From NCBI GenBank assembly GCA_018714685.1, contig DVNC01000036.1:1-61376 (forward strand): a stretch of DNA of 61,376 bases. Direction: 5' to 3'. Positions within the stretch are counted from its first letter, which is position 1; every line of letters begins with the position of its first letter. This stretch comes from Scatocola faecipullorum (GTDB lineage: Bacteria; Pseudomonadota; Alphaproteobacteria; RF32; CAG-239). The notes under the pieces were generated by a model. It did not search any database, was not told the origin of the DNA, and saw only the letters and a list, made by a program, of their open reading frames with translations. Positions 1 through 8,414 of this stretch are shown here, piece after piece. The position numbers and the translations under genes are program-made.

Positions 1-140
1 GTCATTGCCCGACTTGATCGGGCAATCCAACAGTTTATCTTCTGGCATCTACGGCTTTTCTTCCTGTCATCTGCGGCTTTTCTCTCTGTCATTATCCGGC
101 TTGACCGGATAATTCATGCCGCAGAATATCATTTTCTCTG
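1..140. repeat. REP-like palindromes and TGTCAT direct repeats
   Basis: Two hairpins share one design. At 4-26, 9-bp arms ATTGCCCGA/TCGGGCAAT flank the loop CTTGA. At 91-113, arms ATTATCCGG/CCGGATAAT flank the same CTTGA loop. Each is preceded by GTC. Between and after them, short direct repeats of the type TGTCATCTGCGGCTTTTCT recur (around 43-87 and 138). This looks like a small cluster of repetitive extragenic palindromes downstream of the pilus operon. No coding region is credible here. Confidence 0.75.
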
Positions 141-190
141 TCATCTGTTGTCTCGCCCGCCGGGAGAGGCATGACCGGAGCATCAGCCAT

Positions 191-221
191 AAAAAATCCC
201 CGGAATGTCCGGGGATTTTTG
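191..221 (-). terminator. Intrinsic terminator after the PilT-like gene
   Basis: Arms AAAAATCCCCGG and CCGGGGATTTTT flank the loop AATGT. The stem is GC-rich and has A/T runs on both sides, so it could work in either direction. It lies 16 bases past the stop of the minus-strand ATPase gene and closes the pilus operon. Confidence 0.85.
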
Positions 222-236
222 TTCAAAACAACAGTT

Positions 237-1199
237 CTATATTTCCGGAAAAATATTTTTGCCGCGGCTCATACGGGTCATCTGGGTTTCGATAGAAGTT
301 GCCAGATTCAGTTTGCCGCCTTTAATAATGCCGCGAACCTGATCGCCCCGGGTTGAATCCGGATTGGTAAACAAATAGCTGACCAGCGGCGTTTTGTTTT
401 TTACGCCGTGCAGGGTTTGGTGAAGCACGCCCAGCATACCGCGGGAAAACAGGTCATAAGCCAGTTCTTCGCTCATCGCTGTGGAGGAGGCGTATTTAAC
501 CACCGAGTTAATCGCATCGGTAATGTTGTTGGCGTGAATGGTTGACAAAACCAGGTGTCCCGAAGTGGCGGCGCGCAAAACTTCACTTGCCGTATCCGGG
601 GTACGGATTTCGCCGACCATAATAAAGCGCGGTTTGGAGCGCAAAGCCGATTTTAAGCCCTCGCCCCAGTTGCCGTTCGGCGGCAGCGTTTGCTTGCACA
701 GGCCCAGACCTCCCGCAACCGAATGATAAACGCCGTCCAGCGGCATTTCGGTCGGGTCTTCGATTGTGTAGGCAAAGCCGCCTTCCATCGTCAGATATTC
801 TTTCATCAGGCTGGAAATAGTGGTTGTTTTACCGGCACCGGTCGGACCGGCGCAGAGAATCAGCCCCGAAGCATTGCTGAGGGAAAGCAGGTATTGTGAA
901 AGTTCAACCGGATATCCCAGACTGTTGAACGGCGGTACTTGTTTTGGCATTTTACGGGCGCAGTATTGAATGCCGTAAATGGAAACCGTTCGTTCCACGC
1001 GATAAAAAATCTCGTCAAACATAACCGAATAACTGGGGTTGTTGCCGTCCCATGACTGTTCTATCAAGTCAAAAAAATCGTCAAAATCTTCGGCTTCCAA
1101 AACCTCCAGTCCGTTAGGCGTAACGTTGTCGGGGATGTAGGCAATTTTGTCCGGCGTAATGTAGATATCCGAGAACAAAACTTCATTTAGTTTAACCAT
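237..1199 (-). CDS. PilT-like secretion/pilus ATPase
   Basis: A 320-aa cytosolic hexameric ATPase of the GspE/PilT superfamily, expected to power pilus retraction or dynamics. Visible motifs are the Walker A loop GPTGAGKTTT (about residues 118-127), the Walker B-type segment FIMVGEIR and the His-box STIHAN. The first ~90 residues do not look like the usual PilT N-terminal domain. It is the last gene of the pilus cluster, separated from pilS by a terminator, so it may have its own promoter; the 270-bp upstream gap holds only weak candidates such as CTGACC-18-GATAAT. The SD is AGAGGAAAAC-ATG. DotB, the Dot/Icm ATPase, belongs to the same superfamily and is an alternative label. I avoid the symbol pilT because in R64-type pili that name denotes a different protein. 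Confidence 0.85.
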   Translation of the reverse strand: MVKLNEVLFSDIYITPDKIAYIPDNVTPNGLEVLEAEDFDDFFDLIEQSWDGNNPSYSVMFDEIFYRVERTVSIYGIQYCARKMPKQVPPFNSLGYPVELSQYLLSLSNASGLILCAGPTGAGKTTTISSLMKEYLTMEGGFAYTIEDPTEMPLDGVYHSVAGGLGLCKQTLPPNGNWGEGLKSALRSKPRFIMVGEIRTPDTASEVLRAATSGHLVLSTIHANNITDAINSVVKYASSTAMSEELAYDLFSRGMLGVLHQTLHGVKNKTPLVSYLFTNPDSTRGDQVRGIIKGGKLNLATSIETQMTRMSRGKNIFPEI

Positions 1200-1427
1200 G
1201 TTTTCCTCTTTAGTTTTTTATAATTTAAGGCAAAGGAGCATTTTCTGCGGCGTTTTGTTGAATCTCTGCGGAAATTTATCCTTTGTCAGACTCTGTCACA
1301 AATAATTATCGCCCTCAACCAAACATGGGGTCAGTTTAACATTAAAAAGAATAATATTTATTTAATCTTTTATGACATTTTTAAGCTCAAACCGCAAATT
1401 AAACGCTCTTTTTTTGCCGTGGGATAT

Positions 1428-1457
1428 AAAAAACCCCGGCATAACCGGGGTTTTTCT
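1428..1457 (-). terminator. Intrinsic terminator after pilS
   Basis: The hairpin AAAAAACCCCGG - CATAA - CCGGGGTTTTT lies immediately downstream of the prepilin stop codon on the minus strand. It probably ends or attenuates the pilus operon before the PilT-like gene. Confidence 0.85.
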
Positions 1458-1472
1458 TAAGCACTTATACAA

Positions 1473-2102
1473 CTACATGTAATACCAAGTGATTGTTGTA
1501 TAACCATCATCTGTAGCGCAAGTCGTGGCTGCATCTGCCGGTGTAACCGGTAAGTGCATATTATCCCATGCAGCGGCACCTTTAGCCGCAGCATTACCAA
1601 AGGCTGGAGCATTCTGACCTTGCGGCGCTGCATCACTGACTTGAATACCGATAAAACCGGAAGATGCACCGGAACCCCAGTCAGACGTAATAAGCTGGAC
1701 GCAAGCTTCCTGACCCATGTTTTCATACGAAACTCTGAACGCAGAGGCTGTTTGCTGATTGTAATTAACTGTTCCGATGGTAACTGCACCTTGGAAAGCA
1801 TTAACCAGAGTATTAGCACCTACAGCAGAGGCAGCACCTTCCATTTCAGCCGGAACGACACCCATATCTAATGCATTTGATGTGGCCAAACCGGAATAAT
1901 TACGCTGGCCGGAATACAAAGTACGGATATTGGCTACCATCATGGAAACCTGATCCATTGTTTTGGTAATTTTAAATTTTGTCATTGCTTTTGAATAACC
2001 TGCGATACCGCCGACAGACAGAACGCCGATAATTGCGAGCACGCCGAGCATTTCCACCATGGAACGGCCGGTCTGTTCATTTTTTTCAAGTAAGTTAACC
2101 AT
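1473..2102 (-). CDS. pilS: Type IVb major prepilin PilS
   Basis: A 209-aa major pilin precursor. A short leader ends in Gly, followed by the mature segment RSMVEML and a ~20-residue hydrophobic helix. Glu at mature position 5 is the hallmark of prepilin-peptidase substrates. The globular domain has Cys residues near the C-terminus (QEACVQL, TTCATD) that probably form the pilin disulfide. Length and C-terminal pattern (NAF, DAA-x-x-C, ITWYY) fit the PilS family of R64-type thin pili. The SD is AAGGAGAAAGAAA-ATG. A consensus-like promoter (TTGTAA-16-TATAAT) lies just upstream, as expected for a subunit made in excess. The mature first residue is Arg, whereas type IVb pilins usually start with a hydrophobic residue. 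No prepilin peptidase gene lies in this window. Confidence 0.88.
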   Translation of the reverse strand: MVNLLEKNEQTGRSMVEMLGVLAIIGVLSVGGIAGYSKAMTKFKITKTMDQVSMMVANIRTLYSGQRNYSGLATSNALDMGVVPAEMEGAASAVGANTLVNAFQGAVTIGTVNYNQQTASAFRVSYENMGQEACVQLITSDWGSGASSGFIGIQVSDAAPQGQNAPAFGNAAAKGAAAWDNMHLPVTPADAATTCATDDGYTTITWYYM

Positions 2103-2137
2103 TTTCTTTCTCCTTAGTTCAACTGCATTCTATCATA

Positions 2138-2165
2138 ATTATAACAGGTTAAAATTTTGTTACAA
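2138..2165 (-). promoter_or_regulatory. pilS: Probable pilS promoter
   Basis: On the minus strand, a -35 TTGTAA (2160-2165), a 16-bp spacer and a -10 TATAAT (2138-2143) lie ~36 bp upstream of the pilS ATG. A TGTAACAAA box overlaps the -35; similar boxes occur upstream of the virB6 operon and in the pil/virB2 intergenic region. Confidence 0.6.
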
Positions 2166-2226
2166 TTCTGGCTTTAGCTATATCATTTGCTCTTTATTTA
2201 TAACTTTAGTCATAAAAAATAAAACT

Positions 2227-2826
2227 TTATTCAAACCGCCAGGAAACAATATTGTTTTTGCCGCAATATTTGGCTGCGTCTTGTTTGGTAATCGGCAGCG
2301 GATTACTTCCGCCCCAGTTAAATTCATAGCGCTGTTCGCCGTTGCTGATAATCATCTGCAACAGGCTCAGGCTCTCCCTTTCGTTCAGCCGAAAAGCGGC
2401 CATAACCGTACATTCGCTTTTGTTGAGTTCGGGAAACGTAACCGTAAAATGACGCGTTCCCGGCATGATAATGCTGCCTTGTTCATCTTCACCGATAATA
2501 ACCGGTTTGCCGAAAGCGTTTTGCAGTTTGCCGTCAATCAGCATGCCGCCAGCTTCCAAATTGTTTTTGATGACCGTTTCGGTGTTGAGCCCCCAATATC
2601 CCGGTTTGGTCTGATAAAACAGCCGGATGTTGTTGGCTGTTTGTGCCAGTTGGGTTGCCGCGATTTCAATTTTGGGATTCGGCCGGATAATCCAGGCCAA
2701 AACAATAATAATCGCCGCCGTCATAACTGTAATGGCAATAATAATTTTCTGATCCAGCTTGACCGCACGACGGTAAGCATAAAAACGCTGTTTCAGAAAA
2801 AGCAGATAATCTTTTATTTTTTTCAT
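2227..2826 (-). CDS. PilS-domain protein with uncleaved membrane anchor
   Basis: A 199-aa protein with one transmembrane helix (about residues 24-46) after a basic cytosolic tail, then a periplasmic domain. It has no prepilin cleavage motif, yet the periplasmic domain lines up by eye with neighbouring PilS: NIRLFY/NIRTLY, YWGL/YSGL, NAFGKPVIIG/NAFQGAVTIG, SECTVM/EACVQL, DAAKYC/DAATTC and VSWRF/ITWYY. It may be a static pilin-like platform or priming subunit (inference). The ATG at 2826 sits 4 bp after the pilR stop and gives the expected short basic N-terminus. A longer frame starting at 2919 would overlap pilR by 89 bases and adds no sensible sequence. Confidence 0.75.
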   Translation of the reverse strand: MKKIKDYLLFLKQRFYAYRRAVKLDQKIIIAITVMTAAIIIVLAWIIRPNPKIEIAATQLAQTANNIRLFYQTKPGYWGLNTETVIKNNLEAGGMLIDGKLQNAFGKPVIIGEDEQGSIIMPGTRHFTVTFPELNKSECTVMAAFRLNERESLSLLQMIISNGEQRYEFNWGGSNPLPITKQDAAKYCGKNNIVSWRFE

Positions 2827-2830
2827 TGTC

Positions 2831-3952
2831 TTATCCCATTCCGCTGGTGATTTGGTCTTGCATGTCGAAAACGCCCATAACCGCCCAGGCAATAACGCCG
2901 CCGACGGACAGCAGAGCAACCATGTTCAGAACGCTGGCTTTTTGCTCAATAACATAGACCGATTCTTCCAGCCAGTCATTGGCCAGCTTGTCCATTGCCT
3001 CTTCAAAATTGTCCAGTTCGGAATAAATCTTCAGGTCGGCAATAATCTCCCTGTCCGGGAAATCCAGCCCGGTTTTTTCCAGAGCCTGGCCGAGGTTGTC
3101 ACCGTTATTGACGAAGATGAGCGTCTTATCGATTCTTTCCCGCAGATAAGGGTTTGCATCACGCCGCAGTGCCTGTAATGCGGTTGAAACCGGCGTACCG
3201 CTTTTGACCAGAGCAGACATCGCCAGCAGCCAGCTGATGCCTGAAAAGACTTTATACAACGACCATGGCGGCAAATTGTCGAAAAATGAACGGATTAAAC
3301 CCCGCCAAATGCCGATAGTCAGGTAAATAATCGCCATCACTGTCGGCAGAGCCGCAAAAGCAACCGTCCAGTAGGTTCTGATCCAGTCGGAAACGTCAAC
3401 CAGTGTTTTCGCCGATCCGCGCCAGCGCACATTCGGGGCGGCTTCCTGCATCGGCGGCACCATGTAGGCACCGATACCATACAAAATCAATACCGACATA
3501 AACATCAGGAATGCCGGATAAACGATAGCCCCCACAATCGGACGCACCATTTTGGTCGTTCCTTCCGTTACTTTAATCAGGTTTAATAACGCGCTTTCAA
3601 GGTTAGAGACGTCACCGGTGGAAAGCATCAGTCTTTCACGCGCCGGAGCCCAGCCTTTCAGGGCGTCGGCAAACGTCAAACCGTTTTGCAAAGACTTGGA
3701 CCAAGCTGCAATGGCGATTGCAATCGGCTCGCCTGGACTCTTGCCGCCGTTGCTGGCGCCGTCGTACAGCAAGTCAAGCGCATCCATCAGCGAAAAGCGG
3801 TTAGACATCAGTGAGGCTATTTTCCGATACATCTTCAGTCTTGTCTTGTTAGACATTTTTGTAACAAGTTTGGCATATTGTATTTCAACCGCGCCGACGC
3901 TTTTCATTGCGCGGGTCAATGTCTCGGAACGTTTTTTATCGTCTTGTGCCAT
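2831..3952 (-). CDS. pilR: Type IV pilus inner-membrane platform protein PilR
   Basis: A 373-aa polytopic GspF/TadC-family platform that couples the cytosolic ATPase to the growing pilus. It shows two copies of the cytosolic T2SF-type helical domain (about 40-130 and 230-330), each followed by membrane helices: ~138-165, ~195-217 and a C-terminal helix ~342-365. The SD AGGAGGATTTT-ATG is strong and lies 9 bp after the pilQ stop. The order pilL-N-O-P-Q-R-S matches R64-type thin pili. Confidence 0.88.
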   Translation of the reverse strand: MAQDDKKRSETLTRAMKSVGAVEIQYAKLVTKMSNKTRLKMYRKIASLMSNRFSLMDALDLLYDGASNGGKSPGEPIAIAIAAWSKSLQNGLTFADALKGWAPARERLMLSTGDVSNLESALLNLIKVTEGTTKMVRPIVGAIVYPAFLMFMSVLILYGIGAYMVPPMQEAAPNVRWRGSAKTLVDVSDWIRTYWTVAFAALPTVMAIIYLTIGIWRGLIRSFFDNLPPWSLYKVFSGISWLLAMSALVKSGTPVSTALQALRRDANPYLRERIDKTLIFVNNGDNLGQALEKTGLDFPDREIIADLKIYSELDNFEEAMDKLANDWLEESVYVIEQKASVLNMVALLSVGGVIAWAVMGVFDMQDQITSGMG

Positions 3953-3961
3953 AAAATCCTC

Positions 3962-5626
3962 CTAGTAAGCCGGACGTTGGTCAAGCAGGCCGCACCAGCG
4001 CTCAACCTCGTCCAAATCAATATAGCCCTTGAGCATACGTTCGATTGCGGCGTCTTTCAACGGCCGCCCGTTCAAATCGCTGGTCCAGTAATCAATTGCT
4101 TTGCGGGTTTCGCCGGCAATCATCAGCTCCAGAAAAACCGCATCCGGCAAAATAATTTCCGGCACGCTCATACGCCCTTTAATTCCCTTGTTGTCGCAAA
4201 ATTTGCACCCCGGTCCGCGCACATAGGTATTTTCAATACCGAAATCGCCCAAGGCAATCTTCAGCCGCTTGACCGCCGGGTCGTTAAGCCTCTCTTTGAC
4301 AGAGACCCGGCAATGCGGACATAATTTGCGGAACAAACGTTGTGAAATCAACCCCTTAACCAATTCAGGATCCGCCAGCATATATGGCTGAATCCCCATG
4401 TCTCGCAGTCGTGTGATAATCGCCGGGGCGCTGTTGGCGTGCAGGGTCGTCCATACGCCGTGTCCGGATAATGCCCCCTTAAAAGTTAATTCTGCCGTAG
4501 CCAAAGCACGAGTTTCGCCCACCATCATAACGTCCGGGTCTGAACGCAGTGCCGCCGACAATGCTTTGGTAAACATTTCGGCCTTTTCTTCTTCGGTATT
4601 GGCATTGGTAACCGGCATCTGCCGGGCGCCGGGAATAGGATATTCCGGCGGGTCTTCCACCGTAATCAGGTTAATTTCGTAATTTTTTTCCTGCAACAGT
4701 TTAATCATGTTGCGTTGCAGGGTTGTTGATTTTCCCGAACCGGTCGGCCCGGCAATAACACTCAATCCGGTCGGAACCGCCCGCAGCCGGTAAAACAGGT
4801 TTTCTTCATATTCGCCGAAACCCAGAGCCTGCAAATCGCCGCTGCCGTCGGGATTTTCATCGGCATACAGCAGACGCATGACCAAATATTGCGAACCGAA
4901 CGCAATCGGGTTAAACTGCAAACGGATAGCCAGAACGTTATGCGGCAGCATCAATTTGCCTTTGGAGCCGCGCAGCGGTGTTGATCCCAGTTTCTGGGCG
5001 CCCTGAAACTCGTTTTGCGCATAGTTTGAGTCGGAAATGTCTGCCGAAGCGAAAGCGGCGCGGACAAAAGATTCGCCCCAGTCTTTGTTATACTCCATCA
5101 CCGTTTGCATCATACCGTTGATGCGAAACATAATCTGCGTGCTGTCGGCCACCACAACGTGAACGTCTGACACCTTTACCGCGGCCGCCCGGGCAATTAC
5201 GTTAACGAAGTCTTTCTGCATTTGCAGTTGGTCAAGGTCTTCATCGCCCTCAATGTCCGACATCGGCTGTGCGCGTTCGCCGTAAGCGTAAACGGCATTG
5301 ATTTCGTTTTGGCTGACATAGGTCGGTTTGCTGATGTTCAGATGTTTTTTGCGGGCCAGAACTTCGAAACTTAAAACGCGCCCGTCAAATTTATGAGATT
5401 CGACAACCAGAAAACGCCCATCGGCAAACAAAGCCAGCAAACGCCGGGTATCGTCATTGATAACCAGCGAAGAACCCGGAAGCGTCAGAAGCTTGTTCCC
5501 GCCGCTGAAAAGGTCATCAATCAGATTATATTTCTTTCCTCCGCCTGCTTCTGAGGCGCCGATAACCTGACCTGAAGTCTTTCCGGCGTCGGAAGCAGCT
5601 TCTTGAATTTCTGATTCGTCGGCCAT
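3962..5626 (-). CDS. pilQ: Type IV pilus assembly ATPase PilQ (GspE family)
   Basis: A 554-aa traffic ATPase that powers prepilin assembly at the cytosolic face. Walker A GPTGSGKST lies near residues 293-301, an Asp box (TVEDPPEYP) follows, then Walker B (VMMVGETR) and the His box (WTTLHAN). A four-cysteine zinc knob (CPHC ~437-440, CKFC ~472-475) is typical of GspE/PilB assembly motors and absent from retraction ATPases, which separates its role from the PilT-like protein at 237-1199. The gene starts 8 bp after the pilP stop. The name follows R64 nomenclature, not the secretin PilQ of type IVa pili. Confidence 0.9.
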   Translation of the reverse strand: MADESEIQEAASDAGKTSGQVIGASEAGGGKKYNLIDDLFSGGNKLLTLPGSSLVINDDTRRLLALFADGRFLVVESHKFDGRVLSFEVLARKKHLNISKPTYVSQNEINAVYAYGERAQPMSDIEGDEDLDQLQMQKDFVNVIARAAAVKVSDVHVVVADSTQIMFRINGMMQTVMEYNKDWGESFVRAAFASADISDSNYAQNEFQGAQKLGSTPLRGSKGKLMLPHNVLAIRLQFNPIAFGSQYLVMRLLYADENPDGSGDLQALGFGEYEENLFYRLRAVPTGLSVIAGPTGSGKSTTLQRNMIKLLQEKNYEINLITVEDPPEYPIPGARQMPVTNANTEEEKAEMFTKALSAALRSDPDVMMVGETRALATAELTFKGALSGHGVWTTLHANSAPAIITRLRDMGIQPYMLADPELVKGLISQRLFRKLCPHCRVSVKERLNDPAVKRLKIALGDFGIENTYVRGPGCKFCDNKGIKGRMSVPEIILPDAVFLELMIAGETRKAIDYWTSDLNGRPLKDAAIERMLKGYIDLDEVERWCGLLDQRPAY

Positions 5627-5634
5627 TTTTTTAC

Positions 5635-7131
5635 TTACCTGATAAACATCCCTTCACGAAGGCTGGGCAATCCCTGACTTGAATTCAAGCTTGGCAGGGG
5701 TTCCAAATCATTGTCGCCGTTTCCGCCCCTTTGCGGCAGCGGGGTAATTCCGGCTCTGGCGGCGGAAGATCTGACCGGTTCACGGTCAAGTACGCCGCCG
5801 GCGGCAAAATATAAATAATCTTTGGTGCCGTTTTTGTCAGCCCGCAGATAAGTCTGCGAAATTTCGTCAACCGTATGACCGCTCTGCAGAACCGTTCCTT
5901 TCTGAACCATAAAGGAAGAACCGCTCTTATTGATTAATTTGGCCGCCAGTTCGTTGCCTTTTCCGCTGATTTCCATAATCGCGTATTCGTCAGACAATTT
6001 CTGATTCTTTTTCTCTTCGGCATTTTCTTCCGAGGCCGAGGCAAAAGGATTGGTCTTGTCTTTGTTCTTTGCCGTATTTTCTTCTTCTCTGGCCAGCTTT
6101 TCCGCCTCCAGTCGTGATTTCAGGATGGAAATCTGCGTTTGCAGATTGGCCAATTCGCGGCTGTAATTCTTTTTTGCCGTTTCTGCGGCGTCGGCTGCCT
6201 TGGAAGCTAACTGAGCCAAGTGGTTAAGCTTCATTTTAAAGTTCTTGACCAGTTTTTCTCTGTCTTCCTCGGTCTTAACGATTTCTCCGTACAAACGGGC
6301 ATTGTTTTCAATCCATTTCTGGTTGGTATCCAGCATTTGCTCTTTATATGCGTTGACAATATTTTCCTGTCTCAGCTTTTCATAGGCAATGTTAAGCTCT
6401 CTCAGCTTCTGCTCTTCTACCAGCAGTTTGCGTTCCTGCTCTTTTTCCCATTCGATCCGCTGCCGTTCTTTTTCCGCTTTTTTCTCATTAATTTCATCAA
6501 CGGCCTTTTGCCGGGCGGCTTTAATTGCGGCAATCTCGTTTTTAACTTTTTCCCGGCGCAGTTCCAAAGTCAGCAGGCTGGTTTGTTTTTCCAAATCAGA
6601 CATCTGGTTAAATAATTCATTGTCAACCTGCGATAGAATTCCTTCGCCGAAGTTGCTGCTTTCCGGTGTCATCGGCTGCGGTCTGGACAGCGGGGACAAT
6701 GTCGGATTAGCCGGCTGCACTTGCGGCGCGGCGGCAGACAACCCTGCTGACGGAGCCTGATTGGCTGCAGTCATAGGCTGTATCGGGGCCGTATTGTTGG
6801 GCGCATTGTTATCCGGCGGCAATAAACCGCTGTCACCGTTCAAATTCGGCAGATTTAAGTCATTTGATGCATTCTGATCCGGCCCGGTCAGAGGAATAAT
6901 CGCTTCATCGTCAGACTGCGGTGCCGGAAGTTCTGTCGGAGCATCATCATTTAACGAAGGCGGAACCAGCAAGCCGCTGTCGTCGTCGGTATCGTTCAGC
7001 GTTATTTCGCTCGGAAGGGCATTGGCTGCACCTGAATTCGGAAGTTGGGCATAAGCCGGCTGCCCGGCTGCGGCTGCAATAATCAGCGCCAGAGCTGTAA
7101 TGCCTAAACTGTTTCTGATATTATAATACAT
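5635..7131 (-). CDS. pilP: Type IV pilus biogenesis protein PilP
   Basis: A 498-aa exported protein. A clear signal peptide ends PAYA-Q, then comes a low-complexity Asn/Pro-rich linker (~30-175), a long Lys/Glu-rich coiled coil (~180-350) and a C-terminal PilP domain (about 390-440) with the characteristic pattern YAIMEISGKG...VQKGTVLQSG. It is expected to connect the inner-membrane complex with the PilN secretin. The ATG at 7131 is preferred because GAGGGAG lies 6 bp upstream and the signal peptide then starts correctly. This start overlaps the pilO stop by 11 bases, indicating translational coupling. Confidence 0.85.
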   Translation of the reverse strand: MYYNIRNSLGITALALIIAAAAGQPAYAQLPNSGAANALPSEITLNDTDDDSGLLVPPSLNDDAPTELPAPQSDDEAIIPLTGPDQNASNDLNLPNLNGDSGLLPPDNNAPNNTAPIQPMTAANQAPSAGLSAAAPQVQPANPTLSPLSRPQPMTPESSNFGEGILSQVDNELFNQMSDLEKQTSLLTLELRREKVKNEIAAIKAARQKAVDEINEKKAEKERQRIEWEKEQERKLLVEEQKLRELNIAYEKLRQENIVNAYKEQMLDTNQKWIENNARLYGEIVKTEEDREKLVKNFKMKLNHLAQLASKAADAAETAKKNYSRELANLQTQISILKSRLEAEKLAREEENTAKNKDKTNPFASASEENAEEKKNQKLSDEYAIMEISGKGNELAAKLINKSGSSFMVQKGTVLQSGHTVDEISQTYLRADKNGTKDYLYFAAGGVLDREPVRSSAARAGITPLPQRGGNGDNDLEPLPSLNSSQGLPSLREGMFIR

Positions 7132-8398
7132 AGATTGCTCCCTCATAATGCCACTTCTTGCTGGTAACGTCATATTTTATATTATTAATCTCAAGTCCTG
7201 AAAATTTTGTTAATAAATCATTCCAGACCGACGGATTTTGCATCGAGTCAAAACTGAATTTGACTGAACGATATATATTATTGCGCGGCGAAGTATAAGA
7301 AAAACTTGTCAGAGAAATCTCCTGCCCGATAGCCTGAAACATATTGTTCAGTACGTTTTTCAAATCCACGTCCATATATTGCGGCGGCGACGAGATAATA
7401 TCAACCTTATTTAAAGGAACAGAAACCATCATCGTATTTCCGTCATCGGAAACCGATTTGCCCGAAAAATTAATGCCGGACACGTTTAAAGCCTTGTCAA
7501 TCCAACTGATACGGCCGACTTCTCGAGTCCAGAACGTGGTTACACCGCTGGGTCCGCAGGATAAACCGCCGATTTTCCAGCCCGGAGGCATAATTCGAAT
7601 TAATGCATTGATGCCGTCACGACATTGCAACATAATATCTGTCGGGTTATTTAAACGCTCCCACGGCTTTATCTCGGGCGGTTCCTCCACCGGTTTAACG
7701 ATTTTGGGCTGAACCGGGGCGATAATCGGCCGTTTCGGCGGACTGAAAAACAAACTGCTGATAATGCTGGACAGCAGCCAGAAACCGATAATGCCGGAAA
7801 CGGCAATAACCGCAATCAGCTTGGTTCCCCGCAACGCTTTAATCTTTTGCAGTTTGCCTTTGGCACCGCGTTGTAAAAGTTTTCCTAATTCCGGATATTC
7901 GGTCTCTTCAATTTCCCATTCCGGCGGAGCAATTTTGCGGCCCCAGTCCGGCACGGCCAACATCGACAGAAACTGGTTTTTGGCGTCTTCCTCGTTAAGA
8001 AAGAGCATATCGCCGTCAGACAGGATAATATCGTTACGGACGCAGGTGTACCACCAGCCGTTTTTGACTTTGAATACGCCGACGAAAGAAGAGCGGTCGC
8101 TTAATGCTGTAGCCAGAGAAACCGCCGCAGCCGGTGTTCCCGACTTATATCCTTCATGCGAGACGCAAATACCGAACTGCGGCGCTTTGCCCGGTTTGAT
8201 ACAGAAAAGGTCAGCCCCTTCCAAAACGCCTGCGGAAGCTTCTTCCACTTCCGCATACGGATCGTCTTTGTTCTGCAAGGGCTGCCAGAACAAACTGGTG
8301 GCGTAAGACGTTCCTTCGATGTTAATCTCCGTTCCCCAGGAACGGTTAACATTCGAATCAAAGTCTTGATCTTGAAACTTAGCGTCTTCCAGCACCAT
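7121..8398 (-). CDS. pilO: Pilin accessory protein PilO
   Basis: A 425-aa bitopic inner-membrane protein. The first ~190 residues are cytosolic with Trp/Gly-rich strands, one transmembrane helix lies at ~194-215, and the rest is periplasmic. This matches the R64-type PilO accessory family, which joins the ATPase/platform complex to the periplasmic part. It lies between pilN (16-bp gap) and pilP (11-bp overlap), the normal position. The SD AGGAAAAAAACA-ATG is acceptable. Confidence 0.82.
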   Translation of the reverse strand: MVLEDAKFQDQDFDSNVNRSWGTEINIEGTSYATSLFWQPLQNKDDPYAEVEEASAGVLEGADLFCIKPGKAPQFGICVSHEGYKSGTPAAAVSLATALSDRSSFVGVFKVKNGWWYTCVRNDIILSDGDMLFLNEEDAKNQFLSMLAVPDWGRKIAPPEWEIEETEYPELGKLLQRGAKGKLQKIKALRGTKLIAVIAVSGIIGFWLLSSIISSLFFSPPKRPIIAPVQPKIVKPVEEPPEIKPWERLNNPTDIMLQCRDGINALIRIMPPGWKIGGLSCGPSGVTTFWTREVGRISWIDKALNVSGINFSGKSVSDDGNTMMVSVPLNKVDIISSPPQYMDVDLKNVLNNMFQAIGQEISLTSFSYTSPRNNIYRSVKFSFDSMQNPSVWNDLLTKFSGLEINNIKYDVTSKKWHYEGAIYVL

Positions 8399-8414
8399 TT
8401 GTTTTTTTCCTATA

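Noticed and set aside
171..356. Plus-strand short ORF at the left edge
   Set aside because: It runs through the terminator hairpin into the antisense of the PilT-like gene.
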